A stretch of 64,000 bases of DNA from Ferrovum myxofaciens (GCF_000735045.1 NZ_JPOQ01000031.1:1-64000), one strand, 5' to 3'. Counted from the stretch's first letter, positions 37,944 to 52,128 are shown. The notes: generated by a model from the letters alone, not told the origin. Numbers and translations: made by a program.

Positions 37944-39830
37944 GTGAAATATCCTCAAGAATTTGCAGTCGTTGTGGTGGGGGGGGGGCATGCAGGAACC
38001 GAAGCGGCCTTAGCCTCTGCTCGTTCTGGTATGACAACACTTTTGCTGACACACAATATTGAGACCTTGGGGCAGATGTCTTGTAATCCTTCTATTGGTG
38101 GGATTGGTAAGGGACATTTGGTAAAGGAAATTGATGCCTTAGGGGGCGTTATGGGGCTGGCTGCAGATGTTGCAGGCATTCAGTTTAGAATATTGAATGG
38201 GAGTAAAGGCCCTGCTGTTCGGGCGACCCGTGCTCAAATCGATCGGCAACTTTATCGTCAGCATATTCGTTCGTGCCTGGAAAACCAACCGAACCTGATT
38301 ATTTTTCAGCAAGCCGTCACTGCACTCAAGATAGTCGGTAACCGTGTGGTGGGTGTTGAGACTCAATTAGGGGTATGGTTTTCTGCCCAATCAGTGGTCC
38401 TGACGACGGGGACATTTTTGGCAGGATTGATGCATATCGGGTTGAATAAAAGTCCTGGGGGGAGGGCTGGAGATGCTCCAGCTGTTCCTTTGGCAGAACA
38501 ATTGAGAGAATTATCGCTGCCTGTTGGACGCCTGAAAACAGGAACACCCCCACGAATCGATGGAAGAAGCATCGACTATTCAAAAACATTGGTCCAACCT
38601 GGGGATAAACCAAAACCAAAGTTTTCTTTTTGGACGGCGGAAGAAAATTTCCCTCCTCAAGTATCTTGCTGGATTACCCACACCACCGAAATTACTCATG
38701 AAATTATTCGGCAGGGCCTAGACCGATCTCCACTTTACACAGGGGTGATCGAAGGTATTGGGCCGCGTTATTGTCCTTCCATTGAAGATAAGATACATCG
38801 CTTTGGAGATAAATCCTCACACCAAATCTATTTAGAGCCAGAGGGTTTGACGACCCATGAAGTATATCCTAATGGCATTTCTACCAGTTTACCTTTTGAT
38901 GTTCAGTTAGCCTTGGTACACTCGATTCCTGGGCTTGAAAAAGCGCACTTAATGAGACCAGGTTATGCCATCGAGTATGATTATCTTGATCCTCGAGGCT
39001 TGCTTCCCACATTGGAATCTAAATCATTACAGGGATTGTTTCTTGCTGGTCAGATCAATGGGACCACGGGTTATGAAGAAGCCGCAGCACAAGGATTGCT
39101 TGCGGGTCTCAATGCCTCTCTTGCCGCTCGTGGCATGGACGGTTGGGCTCCACTTCGTCATGAAGCTTACCTGGGTGTGATGGTGGATGACTTGGTGACT
39201 CGGGGTGTTACTGAGCCTTACCGAATGTTTACCAGTCGAGCAGAATATCGCTTGCAATTACGGGAAGATAATGCTGATTTAAGGCTTTCTGAGCATGCCT
39301 ATAAATTTGGGTTGATTTCTGAAAATCAATGGTCTGAGTTTTCAGAAAAAAAGAATATGATCGAGAAAGAAACTCAGCGTATCGGAAAAGTTCGATTTCA
39401 TCCTGAAAACCATTCAATTAATGAACTGACCACTATATTTGGTCCTAACTATCCAGATAAGGAAGCGACCCACCTTGAATTGCTCAGACGACCGGAGGTC
39501 AGCTATGAACAACTTGATCTTCTTGATGTCCTCCCGGAGCCAAATTCGGAAAAAATAAAGGTCATTAGAAAACAAGTAGAAGTTCAGGTAAAATACAGCG
39601 GTTATATAGAGCGCCAAAAATTGGAAGTAGAACGGCAACGGACGCAAGAAGAAACCAGGTTATCTCAGGACTTGAATTATTTTCAAGTCTTGGGCTTATC
39701 ACATGAGGTTCGAGAAAAATTGCAGCAACATTGTCCAACCACGATAGGACAAGCCAGTCGAATACCCGGAATTACCCCTGCAGCTATTTCCTTGCTTATG
39801 GTTCATGTAAAACGAACTCATCATGTTTGA
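37944..39830 (+). CDS. mnmG: tRNA uridine-5-carboxymethylaminomethyl modification enzyme MnmG
   Basis: FAD-dependent partner of MnmE in wobble-uridine modification. It has 628 residues from GTG 37944. The FAD-binding motif [19 protein letters not shown] is at the start, followed by [20 protein letters not shown], a GidA signature, and [12 protein letters not shown]. The C-terminal tRNA-binding helical domain ends with [15 protein letters not shown] ten-G run (37979-37988) encodes part of the Gly-rich loop. It overlaps rsmG by 8 bases. Composition is AT-richer than the genes before 30 kb. Confidence 0.97.
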   Translation: MKYPQEFAVVVVGGGHAGTEAALASARSGMTTLLLTHNIETLGQMSCNPSIGGIGKGHLVKEIDALGGVMGLAADVAGIQFRILNGSKGPAVRATRAQIDRQLYRQHIRSCLENQPNLIIFQQAVTALKIVGNRVVGVETQLGVWFSAQSVVLTTGTFLAGLMHIGLNKSPGGRAGDAPAVPLAEQLRELSLPVGRLKTGTPPRIDGRSIDYSKTLVQPGDKPKPKFSFWTAEENFPPQVSCWITHTTEITHEIIRQGLDRSPLYTGVIEGIGPRYCPSIEDKIHRFGDKSSHQIYLEPEGLTTHEVYPNGISTSLPFDVQLALVHSIPGLEKAHLMRPGYAIEYDYLDPRGLLPTLESKSLQGLFLAGQINGTTGYEEAAAQGLLAGLNASLAARGMDGWAPLRHEAYLGVMVDDLVTRGVTEPYRMFTSRAEYRLQLREDNADLRLSEHAYKFGLISENQWSEFSEKKNMIEKETQRIGKVRFHPENHSINELTTIFGPNYPDKEATHLELLRRPEVSYEQLDLLDVLPEPNSEKIKVIRKQVEVQVKYSGYIERQKLEVERQRTQEETRLSQDLNYFQVLGLSHEVREKLQQHCPTTIGQASRIPGITPAAISLLMVHVKRTHHV

Positions 39831-40473
39831 ATATGACCGCCTCACTACTGAAGAAGCACAGATCCTGCGCACTGGTCTGGAATCATTACATCTTTCAGCA
39901 TCTGAACAAAGTCTTGAACAAGCTATACAATATTTGGATCTGTTGGAAAAATGGAATGGCGCTATAAATTTAACAGCCATTCGTCAAAGAAATCGAATGT
40001 TAACTCTCCATTTAATGGATAGTTGGACACTGGTCCCCTTTATAAAGGATTCGGAATTATTATTGGATGTGGGGTCTGGCGGGGGATTTCCTGGGATTCC
40101 TGTGGCACTGATCCGTCCTGATTTATCCATTACCTTGATGGAATCTAATCAAAAGAAAGTTGCCTTTTTGAAACAAGCTAAAATCGAATTAGGGCTGTTC
40201 AATCTCGAGGTCATAGGGGAACGAGTTGAACAAAGCAAGCCGGACAAATTATACAATGTCATTACCTGTCGTGCTTTCTCTGACCTTTCTGAATTTGTCC
40301 GTTCGACCCGCCATTTACTTGCAAAAGGGGGAGAATGGATTGCCATGAAAGGGGCCATTCCTTATGATGAAATCAATCGCCTACCCGCCGAAATATCTAC
40401 CACTATTACTCCCATTCAAATACCGGGCCTTAAGGCTGAGCGTCATTTGATTCATCTGCGCCCTTCACTTTGA
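39823..40473 (+). CDS. rsmG: 16S rRNA (guanine-527 N7) methyltransferase
   Basis: SAM-dependent methyltransferase for G527 of 16S rRNA; its loss gives low-level streptomycin resistance in other bacteria. It has 216 residues. The helical start [17 protein letters not shown] leads to the motif [20 protein letters not shown] (about residues 76-95) and [13 protein letters not shown]. It overlaps mnmG by 8 bases and parA by one base (TGATG). Confidence 0.96.
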   Translation: MFEYDRLTTEEAQILRTGLESLHLSASEQSLEQAIQYLDLLEKWNGAINLTAIRQRNRMLTLHLMDSWTLVPFIKDSELLLDVGSGGGFPGIPVALIRPDLSITLMESNQKKVAFLKQAKIELGLFNLEVIGERVEQSKPDKLYNVITCRAFSDLSEFVRSTRHLLAKGGEWIAMKGAIPYDEINRLPAEISTTITPIQIPGLKAERHLIHLRPSL

Positions 40474-41270
40474 TGGGAAAAATATTGGCAGTGACCAATC
40501 AGAAAGGAGGGGTGGGAAAAACCACAACTGTGGTCAATCTTGCAGCTAGTTTGACTGTCCTTGGTCAAAAAGTGCTTTTAGTGGATCTTGACCCTCAAGG
40601 AAATGCTACTACAGGCAGTGGCTTAGATAAGAATTTATTAAAAAATACAGTTTATCAAGTTTTAACCCAGGAGCAATCTATCGATTCAGCCATTCATCGT
40701 TCTCCTACTGCGGGCTATGATGTATTACCGGCTAATCGAGCGTTGGCAGGGGCAGAAATTGAACTGGTTGATGTGGAAAACCGGGAATTTCGTCTAAAAA
40801 ATAGTTTGGCAAATGTCAGTTCGAATTATGATATTGTTTTGATTGATTGCCCTCCAGCACTAAATTTGCTGACACTCAATGGGTTGACGGCTACTTGGCG
40901 ACTAATCATACCGATGCAATGTGAGTACTATGCTCTTGAGGGCCTGACAGATCTTCTTCAAACTATTCGAAGAGTCCGCTCGCACCTTAATCCGGGAATC
41001 GCCATTGAAGGGCTATTGCGCACTATGCTTGATCCACGAAGCGCTTTGGCTCAGCAGGTTTCTGCTCAGTTAGAAAGGCATTTTGCAGGAAAAATATATC
41101 GTACGGCCATACCACGGAATGTCCGATTGGCTGAGGCACCCAGTCATGGAAAGCCTGCAATTCACTATGATCCTGCTTCAAAGGGAGCAATTGCTTATTT
41201 GGAGTTGGCTAAAGAAATAATGGAACGTTTTGATGGCTCGGTTTCACGTGAAACAACTTCACTCAGATGA
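40473..41270 (+). CDS. parA: Chromosome partitioning ATPase ParA (Soj)
   Basis: Deviant-Walker ATPase that, with ParB, segregates chromosome origins. It has 265 residues. The deviant Walker A NQKGGVGKTTTVVNLAASL at the N-terminus, DLDPQGNATTGSGLD and the Walker B-like DIVLIDCPPALNLLTL are all present. It starts with the ATG overlapping the rsmG stop; a TTG one codon earlier is possible. Its last codons overlap a second parS site. Confidence 0.97.
   Translation: MGKILAVTNQKGGVGKTTTVVNLAASLTVLGQKVLLVDLDPQGNATTGSGLDKNLLKNTVYQVLTQEQSIDSAIHRSPTAGYDVLPANRALAGAEIELVDVENREFRLKNSLANVSSNYDIVLIDCPPALNLLTLNGLTATWRLIIPMQCEYYALEGLTDLLQTIRRVRSHLNPGIAIEGLLRTMLDPRSALAQQVSAQLERHFAGKIYRTAIPRNVRLAEAPSHGKPAIHYDPASKGAIAYLELAKEIMERFDGSVSRETTSLR
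41240..41255. promoter_or_regulatory. parS: Second parS site, overlapping the 3' end of parA
   Basis: GGTTTCACGTGAAACA matches the parS consensus at 15 of 16 bases, and its inner 14 bases form a perfect palindrome. It lies inside the last codons of parA, 32 bases before parB. ParB binding here could spread over parAB and dampen transcription. Confidence 0.85.
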
Positions 41271-41286
41271 AAATAAAGAGGTAAAA

Positions 41287-42162
41287 ATGAAAAAAATCAA
41301 AGGATTGGGGCGTGGGCTCGATGCTTTGCTGGGTGAAGACCGGGGAGAAAGGGATGAACAAAATAAAAATGATCGGTTGATCTTTATTGATATTGATCAA
41401 TTACAACCAGGAAAATATCAACCCAGAACAAAGATGGATGCAACTTCCCTGGAGGAGTTGGCGCAGTCTATTAAAAACCAGGGGTTACTTCAGCCGATTC
41501 TTGTACGTGCCATGGCCACCGGAACCTACGAAATTATCGCAGGTGAGCGGCGCTGGCGGGCGTCTAGAATAGCGGGTTTGACCGAAATTCCGGTCATGAT
41601 TCGAAATATTCCGGACGAAACCGCGCTGGCCGTAGGGTTGATTGAAAACATACAGCGAGAAAATCTCAATCCCTTGGAAGAAGCGCAGGGGCTTGAGCGA
41701 TTGATTGACGAATTCGGAATGACACATGAAGGTGCAGCTCAGGCCGTGGGACGGTCCCGCAGTGCGGTAACTAACCTTCTTAGATTATTGCAGCTATCCG
41801 AAAATGTTCAATCTCTTCTGATGGAAGGGATGATTGAAATGGGGCATGCTCGGGCCATGATTTCTCTACCAGAATTACTTCAAAAAGAGATGGCTTTAGA
41901 AGTTGTGGACAAACAATTGTCTGTGCGACAGACAGAACAGCGCGTCAAGAAACTTCAAAATCCGATTTCAGTAAATAAGACGCCTGAAGTATTGGAACGG
42001 TCCCGTGACATTCTCAAATTGGAAGAAAGTCTGGCGGATCATTTTGGTACGCAGGTCTTGTTAAAATCCGGTTCAAAAGGACAAGGTAGCGTGACTATAA
42101 AATTTACTAACCTGGACCAATTGGATGGAATTCTCTTGCGTTTCGGTTTAGACAAGGAATAG
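41287..42162 (+). CDS. parB: Chromosome partitioning protein ParB (Spo0J)
   Basis: CTP-dependent clamp that loads at parS and spreads along DNA. It has 291 residues from ATG 41287, which has an AGAGG ribosome site; the frame is open 19 codons further into parA. The N-terminal GLGRGLDALLGED motif contacts ParA. The CTPase domain has YQPRTKMDATSLEELAQSIK and IAGERRWRASRIAG, followed by NIQRENLNPLEEA, the parS-reading helix-turn-helix with AAQAVGRSRSAVTNLLRLLQL, and a C-terminal dimerisation region. Confidence 0.96.
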   Translation: MKKIKGLGRGLDALLGEDRGERDEQNKNDRLIFIDIDQLQPGKYQPRTKMDATSLEELAQSIKNQGLLQPILVRAMATGTYEIIAGERRWRASRIAGLTEIPVMIRNIPDETALAVGLIENIQRENLNPLEEAQGLERLIDEFGMTHEGAAQAVGRSRSAVTNLLRLLQLSENVQSLLMEGMIEMGHARAMISLPELLQKEMALEVVDKQLSVRQTEQRVKKLQNPISVNKTPEVLERSRDILKLEESLADHFGTQVLLKSGSKGQGSVTIKFTNLDQLDGILLRFGLDKE

Positions 42163-42178
42163 CGACAAGCACAAAACG

Positions 42179-43042
42179 ATGGATTCCAAGGAACTCGTTG
42201 TGCGCAGTAAATTTATCATCATAGCAATCGTTTCACTGATTTTTTCAGGTTGTTCAACCGTATCCGTTCACGATCCGTTGACTATGAAGCAGAAAGATAT
42301 TGCTTTGGTCTATTATTGCATTGAGTCGACGGCACAAATGAGTATATTGGATAAAACATTTACCAAAGAGATAAATAAAAAAAAGTTTGAAGAAGATCAA
42401 AAAGTATCACTTGGAGTTATTAACGATTATTTGAATAAGAATATAGTCAAATCACCTTACCTGGATATCAAGAAGTTGTCATCCTGCCAGGATCTGAGAA
42501 AACTACCAAATAATCCAAATTCTTTATATTTATCCATTACCTTGAGTAGTTATGGAAACTTAAATGATCGGTGGAAAAAAATATTTTTTGGCTCCGTATT
42601 AATAGAAAGCATCGTACAAGGAGTTGTTGTCAGTTCTGCAACCAAAAACCCTTGGCTAGGCCTTGCTGTTACCGTGGAGGAAATGGGGCGTGAGTACCTC
42701 ACCTGGAGTGGCCTTGCCGTTGCAATGGCGGGGTTTGGTCAGGAGTACCTGGCCTGGAATGGCATGAATTGGTATATGGGAAAAACATATGCTCCTGTGA
42801 CTTTGGAGGGTGAGTTGGTAACGTTAACCGACCAGCAAACAATCTGGAAAGATAACTCATTCATCACAGATAATCCAGAGGAGTTAAAAAACATGAACAA
42901 GGACGAAAAAAACAACAAGGAAGTCCAGTTAAAAGCCAGTTTGCATCTGGCTGAAAAGGAGCTGATTTCATCTCTTAATACCTATTTAACCAAGGAAGTA
43001 TTGAGAAACAAAATAACGGAAACCACTGGACAACACCCGTAA
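42179..43042 (+). CDS. Lipoprotein of unknown function with a 17-residue tandem repeat
   Basis: A 287-residue predicted lipoprotein with hydrophobic FIIIAIVSLIFSGC, lipobox FSGC and Cys near residue 25. I do not recognise the family. Around residues 145-160 there is a hydrophobic stretch (SVLIESIVQGVVVSSA). A tandem duplication follows: GLAVTVEEMGREYLTWS, then GLAVAMAGFGQEYLAWN, encoded by two adjacent 51-base units (42659-42709, 42710-42760). The C-terminus is highly charged (NMNKDEKNNKEV). AT-rich composition and its position between parB and the atp operon, where most relatives have no gene, suggest insertion. It starts 16 bases after parB. Confidence 0.75.
   Translation: MDSKELVVRSKFIIIAIVSLIFSGCSTVSVHDPLTMKQKDIALVYYCIESTAQMSILDKTFTKEINKKKFEEDQKVSLGVINDYLNKNIVKSPYLDIKKLSSCQDLRKLPNNPNSLYLSITLSSYGNLNDRWKKIFFGSVLIESIVQGVVVSSATKNPWLGLAVTVEEMGREYLTWSGLAVAMAGFGQEYLAWNGMNWYMGKTYAPVTLEGELVTLTDQQTIWKDNSFITDNPEELKNMNKDEKNNKEVQLKASLHLAEKELISSLNTYLTKEVLRNKITETTGQHP
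42659..42760 (+). repeat. Two 51-bp tandem coding repeats in the parB-linked lipoprotein
   Basis: Both units begin GGCCTTGC and contain GAGTACCT followed by CCTGGA; they encode G-L-A-V...EYL-x-W-(S/N). The frame is preserved, and the copies have diverged mainly in the middle. Confidence 0.8.
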
Positions 43043-43140
43043 CTTTATGATTTCACGAAATGACGGGGTTATTTGTCAAGTGCCCTAAAAGAAAAGTTGG
43101 TTTCAAGGAACCATACAGAAATCAGTAGAAAACACAGACA

Positions 43141-43170
43141 TTGACAATAATCAAAGAGTCCCTTTATAAT
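43141..43170 (+). promoter_or_regulatory. Strong sigma-70 promoter of the ATP synthase operon
   Basis: Both hexamers are perfect: TTGACA (43141-43146) and TATAAT (43165-43170), spaced by 18 bases. Transcription would start near 43177, very close to the atpI start codons, so the leader is only some 7-16 bases long. Confidence 0.75.
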
Positions 43171-43192
43171 CCCGCTGTTTGCCGTGAACCGC

Positions 43193-44342
<1,150 letters not shown>

Positions 44343-44357
44343 TCATTAATTTAGTAG

Positions 44358-44675
<318 letters not shown>

Positions 44676-44702
44676 TTCGGACAATTCAAAGGGAGTACAG
44701 GC

Positions 44703-45173
44703 ATGAATATTAATGCCACATTGTTTGGTCAGGCCATCACATTTGCCATTCTGATCTGGTTCACGATGAAGTTCGTGTGGCCACCGGTGGTGGCTGCACT
44801 GGATGAGCGGTCCAAGAGAATCTCAGAGGGTCTGGAAGCCGCCGAGCGCGGAAGACAGGATTATGCCAAGGCGGAACTTCGTTCTCAAGATGCTTTGAAT
44901 GAGGCAAAGGCCAGAGCCTCAGAAATCATTGCTCTGTCAGAGAAGCAAGCGCAGATCATCGTGCAACAGGCGCACGATGCGGCTGTGATTGAGGCAAATC
45001 GCGTCAAGGCGCAGGCGCAGGCAGAGGTGGAACAGGAAGTCATGCGTGCACGGGATTCTTTGCGTGACCGCGTGGCAGACCTCGCCGTGTCCGGAGCTGA
45101 GAAAATTCTGCGGCGCGAAATCAACGTGCAGGCCCACGCTGACTTGTTAACTGCCATTCAGGCAGAACTGTAA
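44703..45173 (+). CDS. atpF: ATP synthase F0 subunit b
   Basis: Peripheral stalk subunit, 156 residues. One N-terminal membrane span (ITFAILIWFTMKFVWPPVVAAL) is followed by a long, Ala/Glu/Gln/Arg-rich helix (about 30-150), as expected for a coiled-coil dimer. It ends close to the atpH start, with 10 bases between. Confidence 0.96.
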   Translation: MNINATLFGQAITFAILIWFTMKFVWPPVVAALDERSKRISEGLEAAERGRQDYAKAELRSQDALNEAKARASEIIALSEKQAQIIVQQAHDAAVIEANRVKAQAQAEVEQEVMRARDSLRDRVADLAVSGAEKILRREINVQAHADLLTAIQAEL

Positions 45174-45183
45174 GGGAAGCGCC

Positions 45184-45720
45184 ATGGCTGAAATTACCAC
45201 CATCGCACGACCTTACGCAGAAGCCCTGTTCCGTCGCGCTCAGGAAACCGGGAAGGCCGCCCAATGGAGCGAGCATCTGGCCTGGTTGACTTCGCTGGTC
45301 GAGAATGAACAGTTTGCTGGCGTGATCAGTGATCCACGACTGACTCGAGAGCAATTGGTCCAATTCATTCTTGGTCTGAGCGGGACACCGCTGGATAGTG
45401 AAGCTCAAAATATGCTGATTATCCTGGCTGAAAATCATCGATTGGGCGCCTTGCCTGCCATTGCTCGGCAATATGAAGGATTGCGTCATGAGCATGAAGG
45501 GATACTGGATGCACAGATTACTTCTGCCTATCCGTTGAATGAAGGACAGGTACAGCAACTGATGATCCGCCTTGAGAAACGCCTTGGCAAAGAAGTCAGA
45601 GTTCATGTGGTCGTAGATTCTGCCCTTTTGGGAGGAATCTCTATCACCATAGGTGACCGCGTGATCGATGGTTCGGTGCGCGCCCGTTTGGAACAGATGG
45701 CGGTAGCCCTAAAACATTAA
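45184..45720 (+). CDS. atpH: ATP synthase F1 subunit delta
   Basis: Joins the peripheral stalk to the top of F1. It has 178 residues with the typical helical N-terminal domain ([20 protein letters not shown]) and the C-terminal signature [21 protein letters not shown]. An AAGGGAAGCGCC ribosome region precedes the ATG. Confidence 0.96.
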   Translation: MAEITTIARPYAEALFRRAQETGKAAQWSEHLAWLTSLVENEQFAGVISDPRLTREQLVQFILGLSGTPLDSEAQNMLIILAENHRLGALPAIARQYEGLRHEHEGILDAQITSAYPLNEGQVQQLMIRLEKRLGKEVRVHVVVDSALLGGISITIGDRVIDGSVRARLEQMAVALKH

Positions 45721-45769
45721 GTTAAGAAGGGTGCCGCAGGTGCGGCATTCCCATCAGGAGATCGAGAGC

Positions 45770-47311
<1,542 letters not shown>

Positions 47312-47333
47312 GCGGGACAAGGAGTACTGAATC

Positions 47334-48209
47334 ATGGCGGGATCAAAAGAAATCCGGATAAAGATCAAAAGCGTACAAAATACGCGCAAGATCACCAAGG
47401 CCATGGAAATGGTGGCTGCCAGTAAAATGCGCAAAGCACAGGAGCGCATGCGGGCAGCCCGTCCTTACGGTGAAAAAATTCGTAAGGTAGCTTCCCATCT
47501 GGCACAAGCCCATGCCGAATACAAACATCCCTTCCTGGTAACCCGGGAAAATATTAAAAACGTGGGCGTCGTACTGGTAACCTCCGACAAAGGGTTATGC
47601 GGGGGATTAAACTCCAATCTATTACGTCACATGGTTAATTCCATGAAACAGTGGGAACTGGATGGTGCAAAAATTCGTGCTGTTGCCTTGGGTAACAAGG
47701 GACTAGGTTTTCTGAATCGAATTTCCGTTCCGGTTGTTGCTCATGCCGTTCAGTTGGGTGACATGCCCCATCTGGAAAGATTGATTGGTCCCCTTAAAGT
47801 TCTGCTGGATCAGTATGTGGCGGGCGAAGTGGATGCGGTATATCTGGCCTACAACCGTTTCGTCAATACCATGAAACAACAGACCGTTGTGGAACGGATT
47901 TTGCCCCTGCCGCAGGAAAAGATTGGCGATGAAACACGTCAGGAAGCGGCGGCTTGGGATTATCTTTATGAACCCGATCCTCAGTCGGTGATCGATGAGT
48001 TGCTCATGCGTTATGTGGAAGCATTGGTCTATCAAGCCGTGGCCGAGAACATCGCCTCCGAGCAAAGTGCCCGGATGGTGGCCATGAAAGCGGCTTCTGA
48101 TAATGCAGGCACGGTCATCAGTGAATTGCAATTGATTTATAACAAGTCCCGTCAGGCCGCCATTACCAAGGAACTGTCGGAAATCGTCGGTGGCGCGGCC
48201 GCCGTTTGA
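47334..48209 (+). CDS. atpG: ATP synthase F1 subunit gamma
   Basis: Central rotating stalk of F1, 291 residues. The N-terminal helix [21 protein letters not shown] and the C-terminal helix [20 protein letters not shown], which pair as the coiled coil, are intact. The middle segment [19 protein letters not shown] is characteristic. Confidence 0.97.
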   Translation: MAGSKEIRIKIKSVQNTRKITKAMEMVAASKMRKAQERMRAARPYGEKIRKVASHLAQAHAEYKHPFLVTRENIKNVGVVLVTSDKGLCGGLNSNLLRHMVNSMKQWELDGAKIRAVALGNKGLGFLNRISVPVVAHAVQLGDMPHLERLIGPLKVLLDQYVAGEVDAVYLAYNRFVNTMKQQTVVERILPLPQEKIGDETRQEAAAWDYLYEPDPQSVIDELLMRYVEALVYQAVAENIASEQSARMVAMKAASDNAGTVISELQLIYNKSRQAAITKELSEIVGGAAAV

Positions 48210-48238
48210 CCCTATTAATTAATAGTACTCATCATTAG

Positions 48239-49627
<1,389 letters not shown>

Positions 49628-49639
49628 GAGGGAGTCATT

Positions 49640-50065
49640 ATGGCCAATGTCATCCATGTGGATGTCGTCAGCGCAGAAGCTGAATTATTCTCCGGGGATG
49701 CAGAATTTGTATCACTCCCTGGGGAAGACGGGGAGTTGGGAATCTTCCCGCGCCATACGCCATTGATTACGCGTATCAAACCCGGTACGGTCCGGGTCCG
49801 GGTGGCGGGTAGGAGTGAGGATGAAACTATTTTCGTAGCCGGTGGAATTTTGGAAGTACAACCGGATAGCGTGACTGTGTTGGCTGATACTGCCATTCGT
49901 GCCCATGATCTGGATGAAGCCAAGGCTTTCGAAGCGAAGCGTAATGCAGAAGAGGCCCTGCATAATAAGTCCAGCGATGTGGATTATGCCCGCGCCTCTG
50001 CCGAGTTAGCTACCGCCGTGGCTCAATTGGCCGCCATCCAACGCATACGCAAGGATCATCACTGA
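49640..50065 (+). CDS. atpC: ATP synthase F1 subunit epsilon
   Basis: Central-stalk subunit that can inhibit ATP hydrolysis. It has 141 residues: an N-terminal beta-sandwich with [20 protein letters not shown] and [19 protein letters not shown], then a two-helix C-terminal domain rich in Ala. Its TGA stop overlaps the proposed CTG start of glmU. Confidence 0.96.
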   Translation: MANVIHVDVVSAEAELFSGDAEFVSLPGEDGELGIFPRHTPLITRIKPGTVRVRVAGRSEDETIFVAGGILEVQPDSVTVLADTAIRAHDLDEAKAFEAKRNAEEALHNKSSDVDYARASAELATAVAQLAAIQRIRKDHH

Positions 50066-51435
50066 ACGCCCGTAACGCTCCGCTTTACGTCGTTGTCCTG
50101 GCGGCTGGTCAGGGCAAGCGAATGAATTCTGCTTTACCCAAGGTTTTGCAACCCCTGGCGGCAAAACCATTACTGGCCCATGTACTTCAAGCTGCCCAAG
50201 TTCTCGACCCCGAGAAAGTCATTATTGTCTATGGACATGGGGGAGAAACCGTACGGGCCTGTTTTAAAGAGCGAGACTTGACCTGGGTCCATCAGGCAGA
50301 ACAAAAAGGGACCGGTCATGCTCTTGCTCAGGTCTTGCCTCATCTGCCCGCACAGGGCATCGTTCTGGTGCTGTATGGGGATGTTCCCTTGCTTCAAACC
50401 CATACCCTCAAGCAACTGATTCAACCGGCACAGGATTCGCTGGTTCTTCTGACCCAAGAGATTCAAGAGCCCAAGGGTTATGGGCGAATTTTGAGGGATG
50501 AGCAAGGACGGGTGATGGGCATCCGCGAAGAGAAGGATGCTTCACCCCAGGAAAAACAGATTCACGAGGTCAATACCGGCATCATGGCCATGCCCATTGC
50601 GCATATTTCCCCATGGCTTGATCAATTGACTTGCACCAATGCTCAGGGTGAGTATTACCTGACGGATATTGTCGCCAGTGCCGTGGCAGACGGAGTTTCT
50701 GTTCATACAGTTCAGCCCACCCATGATTGGGAAGCTTTGGGTATCAATGACAAGCGTCAACTTGCTCAACTTGAGGGTATTTGGCAACGACATCAGGCTG
50801 AAGGTCTTCTCAGCAAGGGGGTGACTCTTGCTGATCCAGATCGTTTGACCTTGCGGGGTACAGTATCCTGTGGTCGGGACGTCATGATCGATGTAGGGGT
50901 CATTCTGGAAGGGGATGTCATTCTGGAGGAGGGTGTTACCATTGGACCCTATTGCGTTCTCAAGAATTGCAGAATCGGAACAGGGACGGTGGTGCATGCT
51001 TATACTCACGTTGAGGGTGCCCAGTTGGGCCCAGGTAACCAGGTGGGTCCCTATGCTCGTATTCGTCCTGGAACCATCACGCAACAGGCTGTTCATCTGG
51101 GCAACTTCGTGGAAGTCAAGAATTGCACCATTGACCAGGCAACCAAAGCCAATCATCTGACTTATCTGGGGGATAGCACCATCGGTGCCCGAGTCAATGT
51201 CGGTGCAGGAACGATCACTTGTAATTACGATGGGGTCAGAAAACACCGTACCCAGATTGGCGATGATGTATTTATTGGTTCGGACACCCAATTCGTGGCC
51301 CCTGTTACGGTGGAAGCAGGCGCTACCATTGGTGCCGGTTCCACGATCGTGAGGACGGCGCCTGCCGACCAATTGACGCTGTCCCGTAGCAGACAACTAA
51401 CGATTCCTCACTGGAATCGTCCGCTCAAAAAGTAA
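50062..51435 (+). CDS. glmU: Bifunctional UDP-GlcNAc pyrophosphorylase/glucosamine-1-phosphate acetyltransferase, probable CTG start
   Basis: Makes UDP-N-acetylglucosamine for peptidoglycan and LPS. The first ATG in frame (50122) lies after the essential nucleotide-binding motif [12 protein letters not shown]. No ATG, GTG or TTG exists upstream in this frame before 50089. A CTG at 50062 sits 6 bases after AAGGA and overlaps the atpC stop (CTGA), and would give a protein of 457 residues, the family length. The N-terminal uridylyltransferase domain has the L-A-A-G-x-G-K-R-M loop and NTGIMAMP. The C-terminal left-handed beta-helix has [16 protein letters not shown] and the acetyltransferase signature [14 protein letters not shown] base error hiding a usual start is the alternative. 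Confidence 0.9.
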   Translation: MNARNAPLYVVVLAAGQGKRMNSALPKVLQPLAAKPLLAHVLQAAQVLDPEKVIIVYGHGGETVRACFKERDLTWVHQAEQKGTGHALAQVLPHLPAQGIVLVLYGDVPLLQTHTLKQLIQPAQDSLVLLTQEIQEPKGYGRILRDEQGRVMGIREEKDASPQEKQIHEVNTGIMAMPIAHISPWLDQLTCTNAQGEYYLTDIVASAVADGVSVHTVQPTHDWEALGINDKRQLAQLEGIWQRHQAEGLLSKGVTLADPDRLTLRGTVSCGRDVMIDVGVILEGDVILEEGVTIGPYCVLKNCRIGTGTVVHAYTHVEGAQLGPGNQVGPYARIRPGTITQQAVHLGNFVEVKNCTIDQATKANHLTYLGDSTIGARVNVGAGTITCNYDGVRKHRTQIGDDVFIGSDTQFVAPVTVEAGATIGAGSTIVRTAPADQLTLSRSRQLTIPHWNRPLKK

Positions 51436-51454
51436 ACCGCCGAACGAGGCGTGC

Positions 51455-52105
51455 TCAGCGGTGTTTCTTGAGGGTAAGTTCCCGGGTAATCAATTCATTC
51501 AATACCGTAAACAGTGCTGCATTGCTGCCGGCCTGGGAAGGTGAAGTGGCGTACATGCCATCGACGATGAGGGTGGGCACACCGTCCACGCCATAACTCA
51601 TGGCTTGCTGATCGCCCTGCTGAACCTTGGACTGAATGGCAAAGGAGCGGTAGAGCGCAGTGAATTGATTGCGATCGACTCCCTGTTTCTGGACCCAATC
51701 AAAGAGTTCGTCTTCAGAAAACAAGTTGATCTGTTGCTCGTGCAGGGCGGTAAACACCTTTTCCTGAAGGCGATTGGCCTCATGAAGGGCATCCAGAGCA
51801 TAGTAGGCACGGGCCAGTACAGTCCACTGGGAATGTCCAAAGGTAACGGGAACGCGGCGAAAGATGACGCCAGCCGGGAGTTTGCGTGACCAGGGTTCGA
51901 GCAGAGGTGCTAGATGGGCACAGTGAGGACAGGCATAAGAGAAAAATTCCAATACCTCCACCGAGGAACCGGGCAAGGGTGCTTGGGAAACCACCTGGTA
52001 ATCCTGTCCTGCGGTGGCGGCTTGAAGTTTGTCCGCCATGGAACCCGCCCATAGAAGGGCACCAGTGCTAGCCAAAAAACGACGACGGGAATGAGGCAAG
52101 AGCAT
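51455..52105 (-). CDS. dsbA: Thiol:disulfide interchange protein DsbA, Tat-like signal
   Basis: Periplasmic oxidase that makes disulfide bonds in exported proteins. It has 216 residues. The thioredoxin-fold active site is FFSYACPHCAHL (CPHC), and the cis-Pro loop is GVPTLIVDG. The N-terminus SRRRFLASTGALLWAG fits a twin-arginine (Tat) signal, unusual for DsbA, which usually uses Sec/SRP. It shares a strand with the SPOR-domain gene and argS, a conserved betaproteobacterial trio, and converges on glmU. Confidence 0.9.
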   Translation of the reverse strand: MLLPHSRRRFLASTGALLWAGSMADKLQAATAGQDYQVVSQAPLPGSSVEVLEFFSYACPHCAHLAPLLEPWSRKLPAGVIFRRVPVTFGHSQWTVLARAYYALDALHEANRLQEKVFTALHEQQINLFSEDELFDWVQKQGVDRNQFTALYRSFAIQSKVQQGDQQAMSYGVDGVPTLIVDGMYATSPSQAGSNAALFTVLNELITRELTLKKHR

Positions 52106-52128
52106 GAGAAGAAACTCCTGAAAAAAGA

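Noticed and set aside
43034-43078. Hairpin-like sequence after the lipoprotein stop (CCCGT ... ACGGG with an inner ATTTC/GAAAT)
   Set aside because: Arms are short, the loop is asymmetric and no T-run follows; not convincing as a terminator.
51437-51451. Short hairpin between the convergent glmU and dsbA stops (CGCC-loop-GGCG)
   Set aside because: Only a four-base stem and only a TTT after it; a bidirectional terminator here is possible but not supported.
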